A DNA stretch of 64,000 bases, taken from positions 2,296,883-2,360,882 of the forward strand of contig NW_015622546.1 in the NCBI RefSeq assembly GCF_000835495.1. Direction: 5' to 3'. The position numbers and the translations under genes were made by a program. The notes beneath the pieces were generated by a model. The model was not told where the DNA came from and made no database searches. It saw only the letters and a list, made by a program, of their open reading frames with translations. Positions 13,401 through 23,767 of this stretch are shown here, piece after piece (position 1 is the stretch's first letter; each line of letters opens with the position of its first letter). This DNA comes from Cladophialophora immunda (lineage: Eukaryota; Ascomycota; Eurotiomycetes; Chaetothyriales; Herpotrichiellaceae).

Positions 13401-14153
13401 GGACTGTCCGCGGAGATGTCGCTGGAAGTAGCTTCTTTCGAATGAGGCCTTGCCTTGTCCCTACGGAGATGCAGCTTGCCCAGCTTGTGTTCGTGTTTCT
13501 GCCCGGTAGTATGATTCTGTGGGCCACCGTCCTTGAGATCATGGTTCAAGACATCTTCGACAATGGAGTCGTATACGGGCGTTCTGTTGTATACAAACCA
13601 TTCCAAGCCAGAAATATGGGCCGAGATCCGGGCGTCCGCAATCGTTTTCCTCCTGAAACGGCCATACTCGGGGTCTTGAAAGGGGGTTTCCGACTCCTCA
13701 GATCCGTCCACAGGTGACAATTTCTGTTCCTTGAGCACAGAGTCCTCCTCTTCCAATTCCGACCCTGTCAGATCTACCTGTCGCGAGGAAGATTGCCAAT
13801 ATCTCCAAGTGATGTAGCCATGCTGGATCAGGACAGTTTCATTCTCGGCGTGATAGCGGATGCCCTTGAAGAAGATTCGACCAGCTAAGAAGGATAGCTG
13901 AAGTGCTTGAATGTCAATCCAGACTCGGTACTTGTGCCAAGTAAAGGCTCGCAGCCCGTAAGAAACGAGGGTTGCGAACAGGCGATTGAAGTAGAAGAGA
14001 AAGAAGAGCGTCAAGCAAGAGCAGGTGGCGAGTTCGATGAACCAGGTCCTGGAGGGCGTTAGCACAAAGCAGTATCATTCGCAGGCCGGCTCACCAGTTG
14101 AAAGAGGTATTCCTCGAGATGGGAGCCCCGACCAGGTCATCCAAATCCGACAT
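4406..14153 (-). CDS. CSF1: Csf1, bridge-like lipid transfer protein (BLTP1 family)
   Basis: Very large tube-shaped lipid transfer protein that bridges membranes at contact sites; yeast Csf1 is needed for growth in the cold and for lipid supply to GPI-anchor synthesis in the ER. The model has exon 1 at 14153-14095, a 46-nt intron 14094-14049 (GTGAGC...CTAAC...CAG) and one 9.6-kb exon 14048-4406, for about 3233 aa. The long frame itself opens at a GTG inside the intron; splicing restores FNWTWFIELATC, as expected for fungal Csf1. Residues ~22-42 form the N-terminal membrane anchor (LTLFFLFYFNRLFATL), followed by the family motif around ITWRYW. The C-terminal segment EWIGLHRDKLPEATH is also typical. 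It lies convergent to the MFS gene and divergent from the TMEM184 gene (462 bp between starts). Confidence 0.95.
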
Positions 14154-14615
14154 GATTCATGTGGCTACTACCATGCGACGACGCGCCCATGGTTATCGTT
14201 GTTTCAAGAGTGGTCGCATCGTCTGTTGCGTTTGCAGGACCGCACAGTAATCGAAGACGGCTGCCAAAAGTACCTCGAGGGCATGCAACGGAAAGCGAAC
14301 CCGCGTAAAGGTGCGAATGTGGACTCGAGATGCACGATGATGACTTGCGGTGATGCAGTGTTTCCCCGCAGAAAACCCGACCAGGCGCATGCCATCCATC
14401 GCTTGAACATTTTCCTGATCGCGCTGCATTACCCGTCTACACCCCTATATGCGATAAAGCGACTCGTCACATTACCGAAGACAGACTCCAGTCATTCCTC
14501 TACTCCTCTGTGGCGTGTTTGCAAGTCGACACAATGTTCGTTTGGAGCTCACGGTAACGGGACTGGAACTGTCGCTTCATTGCAGGTGCCTTGACGGCAT
14601 TGCTTTGCGTGCATC
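14154..14615. promoter_or_regulatory. Divergent promoter region of CSF1 and the TMEM184-like gene
   Basis: 462 bases separate the two ATG codons, which point away from each other. No TATA box is obvious. An open frame on the plus strand (to 14594) overlaps the first exon and intron of CSF1 and shows no domain, so it is treated as noncoding. Confidence 0.55.
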
Positions 14616-16615
14616 ATGGAAACAATGGCCAGTGGTGGAACGGGCAGCAAGCTCACCAGACTCATCATTATCCTGGCAGGAGTATCGTCGCTACTTGCTA
14701 CTCTGATATCCTTGGTGTACGTCTCTACGACTTCGACGCCGTTGTAATGTACAGTACTAATCTGCGGCCTAGGTCAATATGGCTTCAATCCAAGAATTAC
14801 AGGAAGCCTCTACTGCAACGATATGTCATTCGAATTCTGCTCATGGTTCCCATCTACTCCGCTGCCTCATGGGCATCAATCGTGTCCCTGAAAGCCGCCT
14901 TCTACCTCGATCCTCTTCGTGACATCTACGAAGCATTCACAATATACACTTTCCTCCAACTCCTCGTCAACTTTCTCGGCGGCGAACGATCCCTCATCAT
15001 CATGATGCACGGCCGAGCCCCTGTTTCTCACCCGTGGCCCATAAGCCTGTGGTGCAGCAAGATGGACATTTCGGATCCACATACCTTTCTCCTGATCAAA
15101 AGAGGCATCCTGCAGTATGCGTGGCTCAAACCCATCCTCAGTGTTGCCACCATCATCCTCAAGCTCACGGGGACATACCAAGAAGGCTACATCTCCTTGA
15201 CCTCTGGCTACTTTTGGACAGGGCTCCTCTACAACGTCAGTGTGACCTTGAGCTTGTATTTCCTCGCTATGTTCTGGGTCTGCATGCATGAGGATCTAAA
15301 ACCATTCCGACCTATGCCAAAGTTCTTATGCATCAAACTCATCATCTTCGCATCGTACTGGCAAGGATTCTTCCTCTCCATCCTGCAATTTCTTGGGGCA
15401 ATCCCGAATGACGTCCCAGGCTACACCCCCGACAACCTTGCTGCTGCCATCCAAGACGCCTTGATCTGTTTTGAAATGCCCATATTCGCCGTGGCACACT
15501 GGTATGCCTTCTCCTGGCATGACTACGCCGATGTTACAATCTCAGCAGCTCGCATGCCCGTCAAGTACGCGCTAAGAGATGCTTTCGGTCCCAAGGACCT
15601 GATTCAGGATACAAAAGAGACATTCAGAGGAAAGGACTACGACTATCGAACATTTGATTCTGGGGACAATGTCATCGCCCACGAGGAGTCTCACTCGCGC
15701 GTTGCAAGGATGATGGACGGCATGAGGTATGAAAGGGGAGGCAAGGGCAAGTACTGGATTCCGAAGCCCCAAGGTCCAAGCAGTCGGACACCCCTGTTGC
15801 CAAAGGACGGGTCATCACGGGCTCCTGCACCAGAATCTCGAGGCAAGGCTCACGAATACCGAGCAACGGAGCCTGATATGGAGATTGGTATTGATGCAGA
15901 GGATGAGAGATTATTTACCAATGCTCGGGCTTTAGAGTTTGGCGATTGGAACGTAAGTTATTCATGCGTGCGTGGATGCCGGACCATGTTTCTAACTGTC
16001 CTCTTCCTACAGTACCCAGTCGTCACCGCGCACGAAGCACGACGGGAAGACTGGTTGCGGCGTGATCCCAACTTACTGACCACCTCCACAAACCGTAACC
16101 TCTTTCAGCCGACCCGAGATCGGAAGAGCCGCCGTCAGAGTGAAATCCAGGAGAGCATCCGAAAAGGCAAAAATCGCAGCACGTCACCTTCCGAAAGCTC
16201 CTCACACCAAGGTGCCATCGAAGCGAAGTTAAAGCGGCCGAAGGAGCGGTCGCCTTCGGCTTCTGGGAAATCCGACCGCAGCCAGCTCGTAGATCTGGTT
16301 GTCGAGGATTCAGAAGCCGAAGAAGTGGAGCGCGTCAGAGCTCGCAAGGAAGGCAGTGACGCTTGGAATCGAAAACCGCAGCGGCATTTTGTGCGCACCT
16401 ACAGCATCGACGAGGAGGCTCCTGAAGGACAGGAGATACGAGAAGGCTGGGATCCGGCTAGCGTGGCGCCGAGGCCGCCGGCTCCTGAGCGTGCAGTGAG
16501 TGATGATGAGAACAATCTTATCAACCCAAGGGACGAGGAAGAGCGCTGGACAGAGCGTGGAGAAGGGCAGTATGCCAACATGATTGAAGAAGATAATGTG
16601 TGGAGCCGGAGTTGA
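14616..16615 (+). CDS. TMEM184/DUF300 membrane protein, Hfl1-like
   Basis: Seven-transmembrane protein of the TMEM184 (DUF300, organic solute transporter alpha-like) family. The S. pombe member Hfl1 sits in the vacuole membrane, binds lipidated Atg8 and keeps vacuoles intact. Exons are 14616-14716, 14773-15952 and 16013-16615, for 627 aa. Intron 1 (GTACGT...CCTAG) joins TM1 (LIIILAGVSSLLATLISLV) to SIWLQSKNYRKPLLQRYV, and intron 2 is 60 nt with a CTAAC branch site. Conserved family blocks follow: VPIYSAASW, FLGGERSL, GILQYAWLKP and YWQGFFLSIL. The last ~300 residues are charged, low in complexity and probably disordered; this is the part that binds Atg8 in Hfl1. Because intron 2 is a multiple of three with no stop, its retention would add 20 residues to the tail. 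Family certain; vacuolar role inferred. Confidence 0.92.
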
Positions 16616-17541
16616 TATGTGTAACACCATTTTACAAGGCAGGGAGACGCGGTATTGGAGCTCATTGTGCAACCTCCCGGCGCCAGAAGCTCTTTCAGAC
16701 GGTTGGTATGGGTTACTTCTTGTTCTGGTATATGTTGGGCAATGAGAGCGTTCAAGCGGGCATATCTGAAGCCGTGATTCAGGAGTGGTCAACTCTGGCC
16801 TCTGGCCTCCTCAAGGGTTGAGGTCTTCATTACGCCACCCATCTGGTATTTGACTTCGGTATACATTGGGAGCAAGCGCAAATAAAGCCTGTTGAATTGG
16901 TCAGTTTCTTGTTCAGGACTTGGTAGACCGAGGGGCAACGGAACTCTCGTCCAATAGTCTTCTCCATGTACAAGTATACTGCGGTATGGTAGTCACGCAT
17001 GATACGCCTCCGATGACTCACCGACTTTCGCATCGTGCCATATTTGTGACCAGCGCGGAAAGTGTCTGTGCCTAGGTAGAGTCACTGTGACTCCTGGTGG
17101 GTGTCTGTCTGACAGGATGGAAGCGGTAGCCAACGGAGTTAACATCTCAAGACGGCGACCCGACGGCGACTGCGGCCTCATTGGCGGGGTACAATCACTC
17201 ACCACCACTCACTTCTGTACGGGTAGAACTCACGCAGTCCAAGCCCCACGTGAAAGCTTGCTTGGCAAATTGCCGCACTCGACTCTCGCATTTCTAACCA
17301 CCAAGATTTTCTCATATCATCCCAACCCCTCCCTCACCCTCTTCCCTTCGAGTTCTCCCTCGCAAACACGCGGCTCAAACAGCTGCAACTTCCATCCTTC
17401 TTCATCTATACCAGCGCAGGTTCTCGCCCCGTATTTTGGCAGATCGAGCGAGCTCTCGATTTTGCATCAGTACTTCTCAAAAGCTCAAGGGAGCGCACTA
17501 TTCAGCCGTTGTAGGGCAGTTCAACATCAAAAACCACCAAA
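16616..17541. promoter_or_regulatory. Upstream region of the EF-2 gene
   Basis: This spacer holds the 3' UTR of the TMEM184-like gene and the promoter of EF-2. A pyrimidine-rich block (about 17310-17420) precedes the EF-2 start, a common feature of strongly expressed fungal translation genes. No coding feature is supported. Confidence 0.55.
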
Positions 17542-20439
17542 ATGGTCAACGTACGTCTATGTCCTGCTTGCTGCCGTTAAATGGTCCTGGCTAACTCTTT
17601 GGCAGTTCACGATCGAAGAGATCCGCGCTGTAAGTTACCCCTCCTTCGACAACACCTGATTGTGGAATTGGACCTTATTGGGGGCTGGCTGCTATGCTCG
17701 ATATGGACTAACACCCCAAAAAGTTGATGGACAAGCCGGCGAACATTCGCAACATGTCTGTCATTGCTCACGGTATGTTGCAAATCCGTCGTCGTGAAGA
17801 CTTCGCCAGCTAACCAAACCCGCAGTCGATCACGGAAAATCCACCTTGACCGATTCTCTCGTCCAGCGGGCCGGTATTATTTCTGCGGCAAAGGCAGGCG
17901 AAGCGTAGGTGTTGATATCGATATGCAATCGAGGGAAAGATAGTGACAATTTCGCAGTCGGTTTACAGACACGAGAAAAGACGAGCAGGAGCGTGGTATC
18001 ACTATCAAATCCACTGCCATTTCCCTGTATGCCCATCTTCCGGATGAAGAATCCTTGAAGGATATTCCCCAGGTAAGAGATGCGCCCGTCTTCCTGATAC
18101 TGGCAGATGACTAATTCAACCTCAGAAAGTTGACGGTAACGAATTCTTGATCAATTTGATCGATTCGCCCGGTCACGTCGACTTCTCGTCCGAGGTCACG
18201 GCCGCTCTCCGAGTCACCGATGGTGCCTTGGTGGTCGTCGACACAATCGAAGGTGTGTGCGTTCAGACCGAGACTGTGCTCCGACAGGCTCTGGGTGAGC
18301 GTATCAAGCCCGTCGTCATCATCAACAAGGTCGACCGTGCTCTCCTTGAGTTGCAACTCCAGAAGGAAGATCTGTACCAGTCCTTCCTTCGTACCATCGA
18401 GTCGGTCAACGTCATCATTTCCACCTACCTCGACAAGGCCCTGGGTGATGTCCAAGTCTTCCCCGAGAAGGGTACCGTTGCGTTCGGTTCCGGACTCCAC
18501 GGTTGGGCATTCACCATACGGCAATTCGCCGTCCGGTATGCCAAGAAATTCGGCGTTGACAAGAACAAGATGATGGAACGTCTCTGGGGCGACAACTACT
18601 TCAACCCTAAGACCAAGAAATGGACCAAGGTCGCCGAGCACGAGGGCAAGACCCTTGAGCGTGCTTTCAACCAATTCATCCTGGACCCCATCTTCAAGAT
18701 CTTTGATGCATTCCAGAAGGGAAAGGTTGACCAACTCGTTGAGCTGTGCGCCAAGCTCGAGATCAAGATCACCAGCGAAGAGAAGGAACTTCCTGGCAAG
18801 GGTCTTCTCAAGGCTGCCATGAAGAAGTTCTTGCCGGCTGCTGATGCTCTCCTCGAAATGATGGTCATCCACCTGCCATCCCCTGTCACCGCTCAGAAAT
18901 ACCGAGCCGAGACCTTGTACGAGGGCCCAGCTGATGATCCATCTTGCATTGCGATCCGCGACTGCGATCCTCACGCCGATCTCATGCTCTACGTTTCCAA
19001 GATGGTGCCAACTTCCGATAAAGGCCGTTTCTATGCGTTCGGTCGTGTCTTCGCTGGTACCGTCCGATCCGGCATGAAGGTCCGTATCCAAGGCCCTAAC
19101 TATGTCCCTGGCAAGAAGGACGATCTGTTCATCAAGTCCATCCAACGTACGGTCCTGATGATGGGTCGTACCGTCGAACCCATTGATGATATGCCAGCTG
19201 GCAACATCATTGGTCTGGTCGGTATCGATCAGTTCTTACTCAAGTCTGGTACTCTCACCACCTCCGAAACCGCCCACAACTTGAAGGTCATGAAGTTCTC
19301 CGTTTCCCCCGTCGTGCGTCGATCGGTCGAAGTCAAGAATGCCAACGACTTGCCCAAACTCGTCGAAGGTCTCAAGCGATTGTCCAAGTCTGATCCTTGC
19401 GTCTTGACCCAAATCTCGGAGTCCGGTGAGCACATTGTTGCTGGTGCCGGCGAGCTTCACTTGGAAATTTGCTTGAAGGATCTGGAAGAAGACCACGCCG
19501 GTGTTCCTCTCAAGATCAGCGACCCCGTCGTCTCTTACCGTGAAACTGTTGGCGGTACCTCTAGCATGACTGCGCTGTCCAAATCACCCAACAAGCACAA
19601 CCGTCTCTATGTTATCGCCGAACCTCTTGGAGAGGAAGTCTCCAAGGACATTGAGAACGGCAAGATTACGCCTCGCGACGATTTCAAGGCTCGTGCCCGT
19701 ATCCTGGCCGATGAGCACGGTTGGGATGTCACCGATGCCCGTAAGATCTGGGCGTTCGGCCCCGATACTACCGGTGCCAACTTGTTGGTTGACCAGACCA
19801 AGGCCGTCCAGTACCTCAACGAAATCAAGGATTCTTTCGTGTCCGGTTTCCAGTGGGCAACCCGTGAAGGTCCCATTGCCGAGGAAGCCATGCGCTCCAT
19901 TCGCTTCAACATCATGGATGTGACTCTCCACGCTGATGCCATTCACCGTGGAGGTGGCCAGATCATCCCTACCGCTCGACGTGTACTCTATGCTGCTACC
20001 CTGCTTGCTGATCCCGGTCTTCTCGAGCCCGTCTACCTCGTGGAAATTCAGGTTCCGGAACAAGCCATGGGCGGCATCTACGGTGTCCTTACCCGCAGAA
20101 GAGGTCACGTCTTCTCCGAAGAGCAACGTGTCGGCACCCCACTGTTCACCGTCAAGGCATATCTTCCCGTCTTGGAGTCGTTCGGTTTCAATGCTGATCT
20201 GCGCGCTGCTACTGGCGGTCAAGCATTCCCTCAATCCGTCTTCGATCACTGGCAAATCCTTCCTGGTGGTTCGCCACTTGATTCCACCACCATGGTTGGC
20301 AAGATTGTCATGGAAATGCGCAAGAGGAAGGGTCTCAAGGAGCAAGTTCCGGGCTATGACAACTACTATGGTGAGTTTCCTTTTTTGTCCCCTGTCAACT
20401 GTTCGTCAATTGCTAACGGTACAAACAGACAAGTTGTAG
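17542..20439 (+). CDS. EFT2: Translation elongation factor 2
   Basis: GTPase that drives translocation of the ribosome along mRNA in the cytosol. Seven exons are seen: 17542-17550, 17606-17629, 17724-17772, 17826-17904, 17958-18072, 18126-20370 and 20429-20439, together 843 aa, the normal length. Five of the six introns crowd the first 0.6 kb, and the first exon encodes only MVN. The G1 loop AHVDHGKST is split by intron 3, and G3 is DSPGHVDF. The diphthamide loop [12 protein letters not shown] is intact, with its modifiable histidine. The last intron separates the terminal codons of YYDKL. Strong codon bias toward C-ending codons matches high expression. The symbol follows yeast usage; many fungi call it ef2. 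Confidence 0.98.
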
Positions 20440-21553
20440 AGCACTCGGCGTGAAGGCACTAATAGACAAGACCATGACTTTACGAATTGCATACACGAGT
20501 TTATGGTCCCGAAGCATTGTATGACAACAACCTCCAAAAAGCATATTTGCACGTAACGAGATGCTGGAGGCAGGAAGGGGAACTGAAGAAGAAATCAAGC
20601 GGATGAAATGGATGTTGTATGAGGGTGGATGATGGAGCCTGTCAATCCTGATCCTCCATGGGCAACGTTTTACCGTCTATGTCTATTCCCTCGAACATGG
20701 ATAGATAAATGCGTCGGCCTCTTGCCAGTTGCAGTGATAGAAAACCTCCCTGCAGGTAGAACAGAATGAATGTTTTTGATGAAATTGACAGTGGTCCTGC
20801 TCGCCTTCTTTGCTCTCAAGGTGTTCCTAAGATTTGACGACGCGGAAGGCAACGCCACGTGACCATGCTCAAAGGTTGTCTTTCCATCTTCAGCGGCTGT
20901 TGAGAGAATTGCACAATGTATGAGGTCAATATGTCAATGAAGTATGTGTACGCGGGGAGATACGTTATCATTGCTACAAGCTCGATGGAAGCACCCCGGC
21001 AACCACTTCATTGCTGTTTCAAAAACGATCGAAGAAAACCGTGGCTCAATAGCTGCGATGTGACTTCTTCACCCGCCATCCATTCACGAGGGGAAATAGG
21101 ACTCTGGGTGTGACCGGGAGGTGTGCCAGGGTTAAAAGAGGACAATCAAGAGCCACGAGGGTTCATGGTGCCAACGGTGGTTTGTTGGGGTGTCTAACTG
21201 CTCCTCTCTGTGAGTGATCAAACATCCCTTGATACCCCTACAATCCCAAGTGTGTTTACCTTTGCTCACTCCATGGCGCTGCTTAGCATTGTTCTCTCGC
21301 TGACAACGGGCACATTCCTCCGTTTGCTCGTCACGCAAGGGGATCAACCTCCTGACTGACCGACATGGGCTGCGTTCACCAACCCATCAACACAACGATT
21401 TAGGCCCAGTCCATGGTTCTGGTTTGCTCGAGCTACTCCTCGGCTGCCTCTATGCATTCTGCCCCCTCGAAGCATTGCAGAGAATCCTCACCGTTCAAGA
21501 AACCCGCAGGATAAAACGACACGAAAGACTACCCAGCCCCTTGACCTGGCGGG
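20440..21553. other. Intergenic region between EF-2 and the sterol methyltransferase gene
   Basis: 1.1 kb holding the EF-2 3' UTR and the promoter of the next gene. Short frames on both strands lack domains, ATG context or splice partners. I see no gene, RNA or repeat. Confidence 0.55.
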
Positions 21554-23316
21554 ATGGGAGCCAGACAGGGGAATCCCAAGCGGATCGAGAACTTTGCCCA
21601 CGTCGTCAACGCCTTCACCTCCCACTACGGGAAGAATGATGACCAAACCACTGTGACCGAGGAACAGCGGAGGAAGAGACAAGACGCGGCGGCAGAGGTT
21701 GCTGATTCGTGAGTCCTATTGCGATTGTGTCTCTAGGCCACCACCGAACCATCCATTGCCCATGGCGAAGATCAAGGTGCCTGATACCGAGAGAGGGAGA
21801 GGAGCATCGGTTAACCATCAAACCCCGTCTTTCGCACAGATACTACAACTTCGCCTCCGCGGCGTATGAAAACGGCTGGTCCACCCACTTCCACTACACG
21901 CCCTTCCCGCCCGCGTTCCCGCCGTGCGACAGCACGATCGCCACGGCGATGGCCTTCTACGAGCACCGCCTCGCCTTCCTCATGAACCTGAAACCGCACA
22001 TGAAGGTGCTCGACGTGGGCTGTGGGATCGGCGGCCCCGCGCGGGAGATTGCAAAGTTCGTGGGCTGCGAGGTCGTGGGCGTGAGCATCAACCAGGGCCA
22101 GATCGACCGCGCCATCTACTTGACCAGGCTGGAGGGCTTGCAGGACAGATGCACGTTCGTGAGAGGAGACTTCCTTGTGAGTTTGAGTTTTGTGACTTTT
22201 ACCTCCCTACCATTCTTTTGGTCCGTTCTTCGAATCCAATATATCCCGCCGACATGGCAACCACCCTGCCCCCCCCCCCCCCCCCCCCCCAAACCGTGCT
22301 GCGGGAAAGATTCTACGGAGGCAAAAGGACGAAAAAGAGGCAGTTGTTGTCTGCGCGAAGCAGTGCTGAAAAAGGCGCAGGATCTCCCCTTCGCCCCCGC
22401 GTCCTTCGACGCCGCGTACTCCATCGAAGCCACGGTGCACTCGCCCTCCCTCTTGCAGGTGTACAGCGGTATCGCGCGCGTGCTCAAGCCCGGCGCCGTG
22501 TTCGGTCTGTCCGAATGGGTGCTGACGCCGAAATACAACCCTGACAACAAGAGGCATGTCGGCATCCGCAACCGGGTCGAGAGGGGCAACGGGCTGAGCA
22601 ACCTGCACACGAGCGACCAGGCGAGGGAGGCGGTGACCGGGGCCGGGTTCGAGATTCTGCACGAAGAGGATTTCGCGGCGCATTTTAACTATGCGAAGAG
22701 ACTTGTTGAAGATTCCGCCGCCGCCGCCGCCGCAGCAGGTAAGAGGACACCGAGAATGAAGAGGAGGAGTAGCGTGGAAGGACAAGAAACCGCCGCAAGA
22801 CAAGATCCTCCAGCTCCTCCTTTTGGGCATCAAAGTCCCGTCCTCGTGCCCTTCGAGTCCTCCTCTCCATCTTCCTCCTCCGGTGACGAGCCGCCGCTGG
22901 TCTCACTCCGCCCGGCTCCTCCCTCGACGACGCCGCTCCCGCACCCTCTGCCCATCCCCCCTACTATCTACCGAGCATGGTACTGGCCGCTGTTGGGGGC
23001 CACACAACTGGCCACGACCTGGATGGACTACTGGACGGCGTGGAAGATGTCCAAGTGGCCGCGCCGGCTGGGCTACTGGATGGTCTGGGCCGGCGAGCGC
23101 GTGGGCCTGTGGGACCAGGGCGTCACCGACGCCATGACCACCTTGGCCTACTGCGTCGACAGCGCCGCCGAGGCGGGCCGGGAGGAAATCTTCAGCCCCT
23201 GCTGGTGGTTCATTGGGCGCAAGGTGGGGGTGAAGACGGCAGGAACACGGATCGAGATGGACGGGAGCGTTCCGATTTCGGGCCAGGTGAAAGTGGACAA
23301 ACCAGGGAAGACTTGA
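21554..23316 (+). CDS. Erg6-like sterol C-24 methyltransferase with a long insertion
   Basis: SAM-dependent methyltransferase of the sterol C-24 methyltransferase family, which adds a methyl to the sterol side chain in ergosterol synthesis. Exons are 21554-21708, 21840-22176 and 22381-23316 (475 aa; true Erg6 is about 380). Features in order: YYNFASAAYENGWSTHFHY, equivalent to the aromatic sterol-binding block; the SAM loop VLDVGCGIGGPAREIA at ~108; FVRGDFL joined by intron 2 to DLPFAPASFDAAYSIEATVH; then a low-complexity Ala/Ser/Pro-rich insertion (~272-360); and the C-terminal sterol methyltransferase domain with WYWPLLGATQLATTWMDYW. The 204-nt intron 2 contains 22 consecutive C and has no stop in the read-through frame. 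It is probably an Erg6 paralogue rather than the main Erg6, because the aromatic block differs from YEYGWG and the linker is expanded. Confidence 0.88.
22269..22290 (+). repeat. Run of 22 cytosines in an intron
   Basis: An uninterrupted C tract within intron 2 of the Erg6-like gene. Long homopolymers of C are rare and slip easily in replication and sequencing, so the length may be uncertain. Located between the 5' splice site and the C/T-poor 3' end of the intron. Confidence 0.9.
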
Positions 23317-23767
23317 GCGCCCTCATGTATTGACAAGATGCATTGGGCAAACTGGACGTGAGTTGTGTGGTACCAGTTACAAGATGCATTTGCAATGGCG
23401 GTCAGCTTCAAGGTCCTTGAAATAGGGAGCAAGTCATGTGCATGTTGCAGAAGCTGCGACTTGGTTGTCGAGCGTAGCATTCGCAGATAACAAATACATC
23501 AGCCATCATCTCTCCAGGCTCTGCCAATACCCCGAAATCTGGTCGATACAGAGGACAATGCAACTCTCCCTTGGGTATTCCGTGATAGTATCCTCGATTT
23601 CCAGCGAGAGTGATGTCGGAGCAATCCTAGACCCCCATAGCATACGCAGACAAATCCGTGACATTTGGTATCAATTTCCGTTGCACAACTCTTTTTCCGA
23701 CCTTTTTGCCTTCATAAAGTCTCCACGCTATGAGCCCACAAAGATGCCGCCCTAAAAATTATTGACT
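23317..23767. other. Convergent 3' spacer between the methyltransferase and 7TM-RGS genes
   Basis: 450 bases between two stop codons on opposite strands; expected to hold both 3' UTRs. No feature is supported. Confidence 0.55.

Noticed and set aside
18111..19145. 344-codon open frame antisense to EF-2
   Set aside because: Shadow of the strong codon bias of EF-2; low-complexity mirror composition, no domain.
22269..22380. Poly-proline/cysteine segment as part of the Erg6-like protein
   Set aside because: Bounded by GTGAGT and GCAG splice sites; removing it restores the methyltransferase core between GDFL and DLPF.
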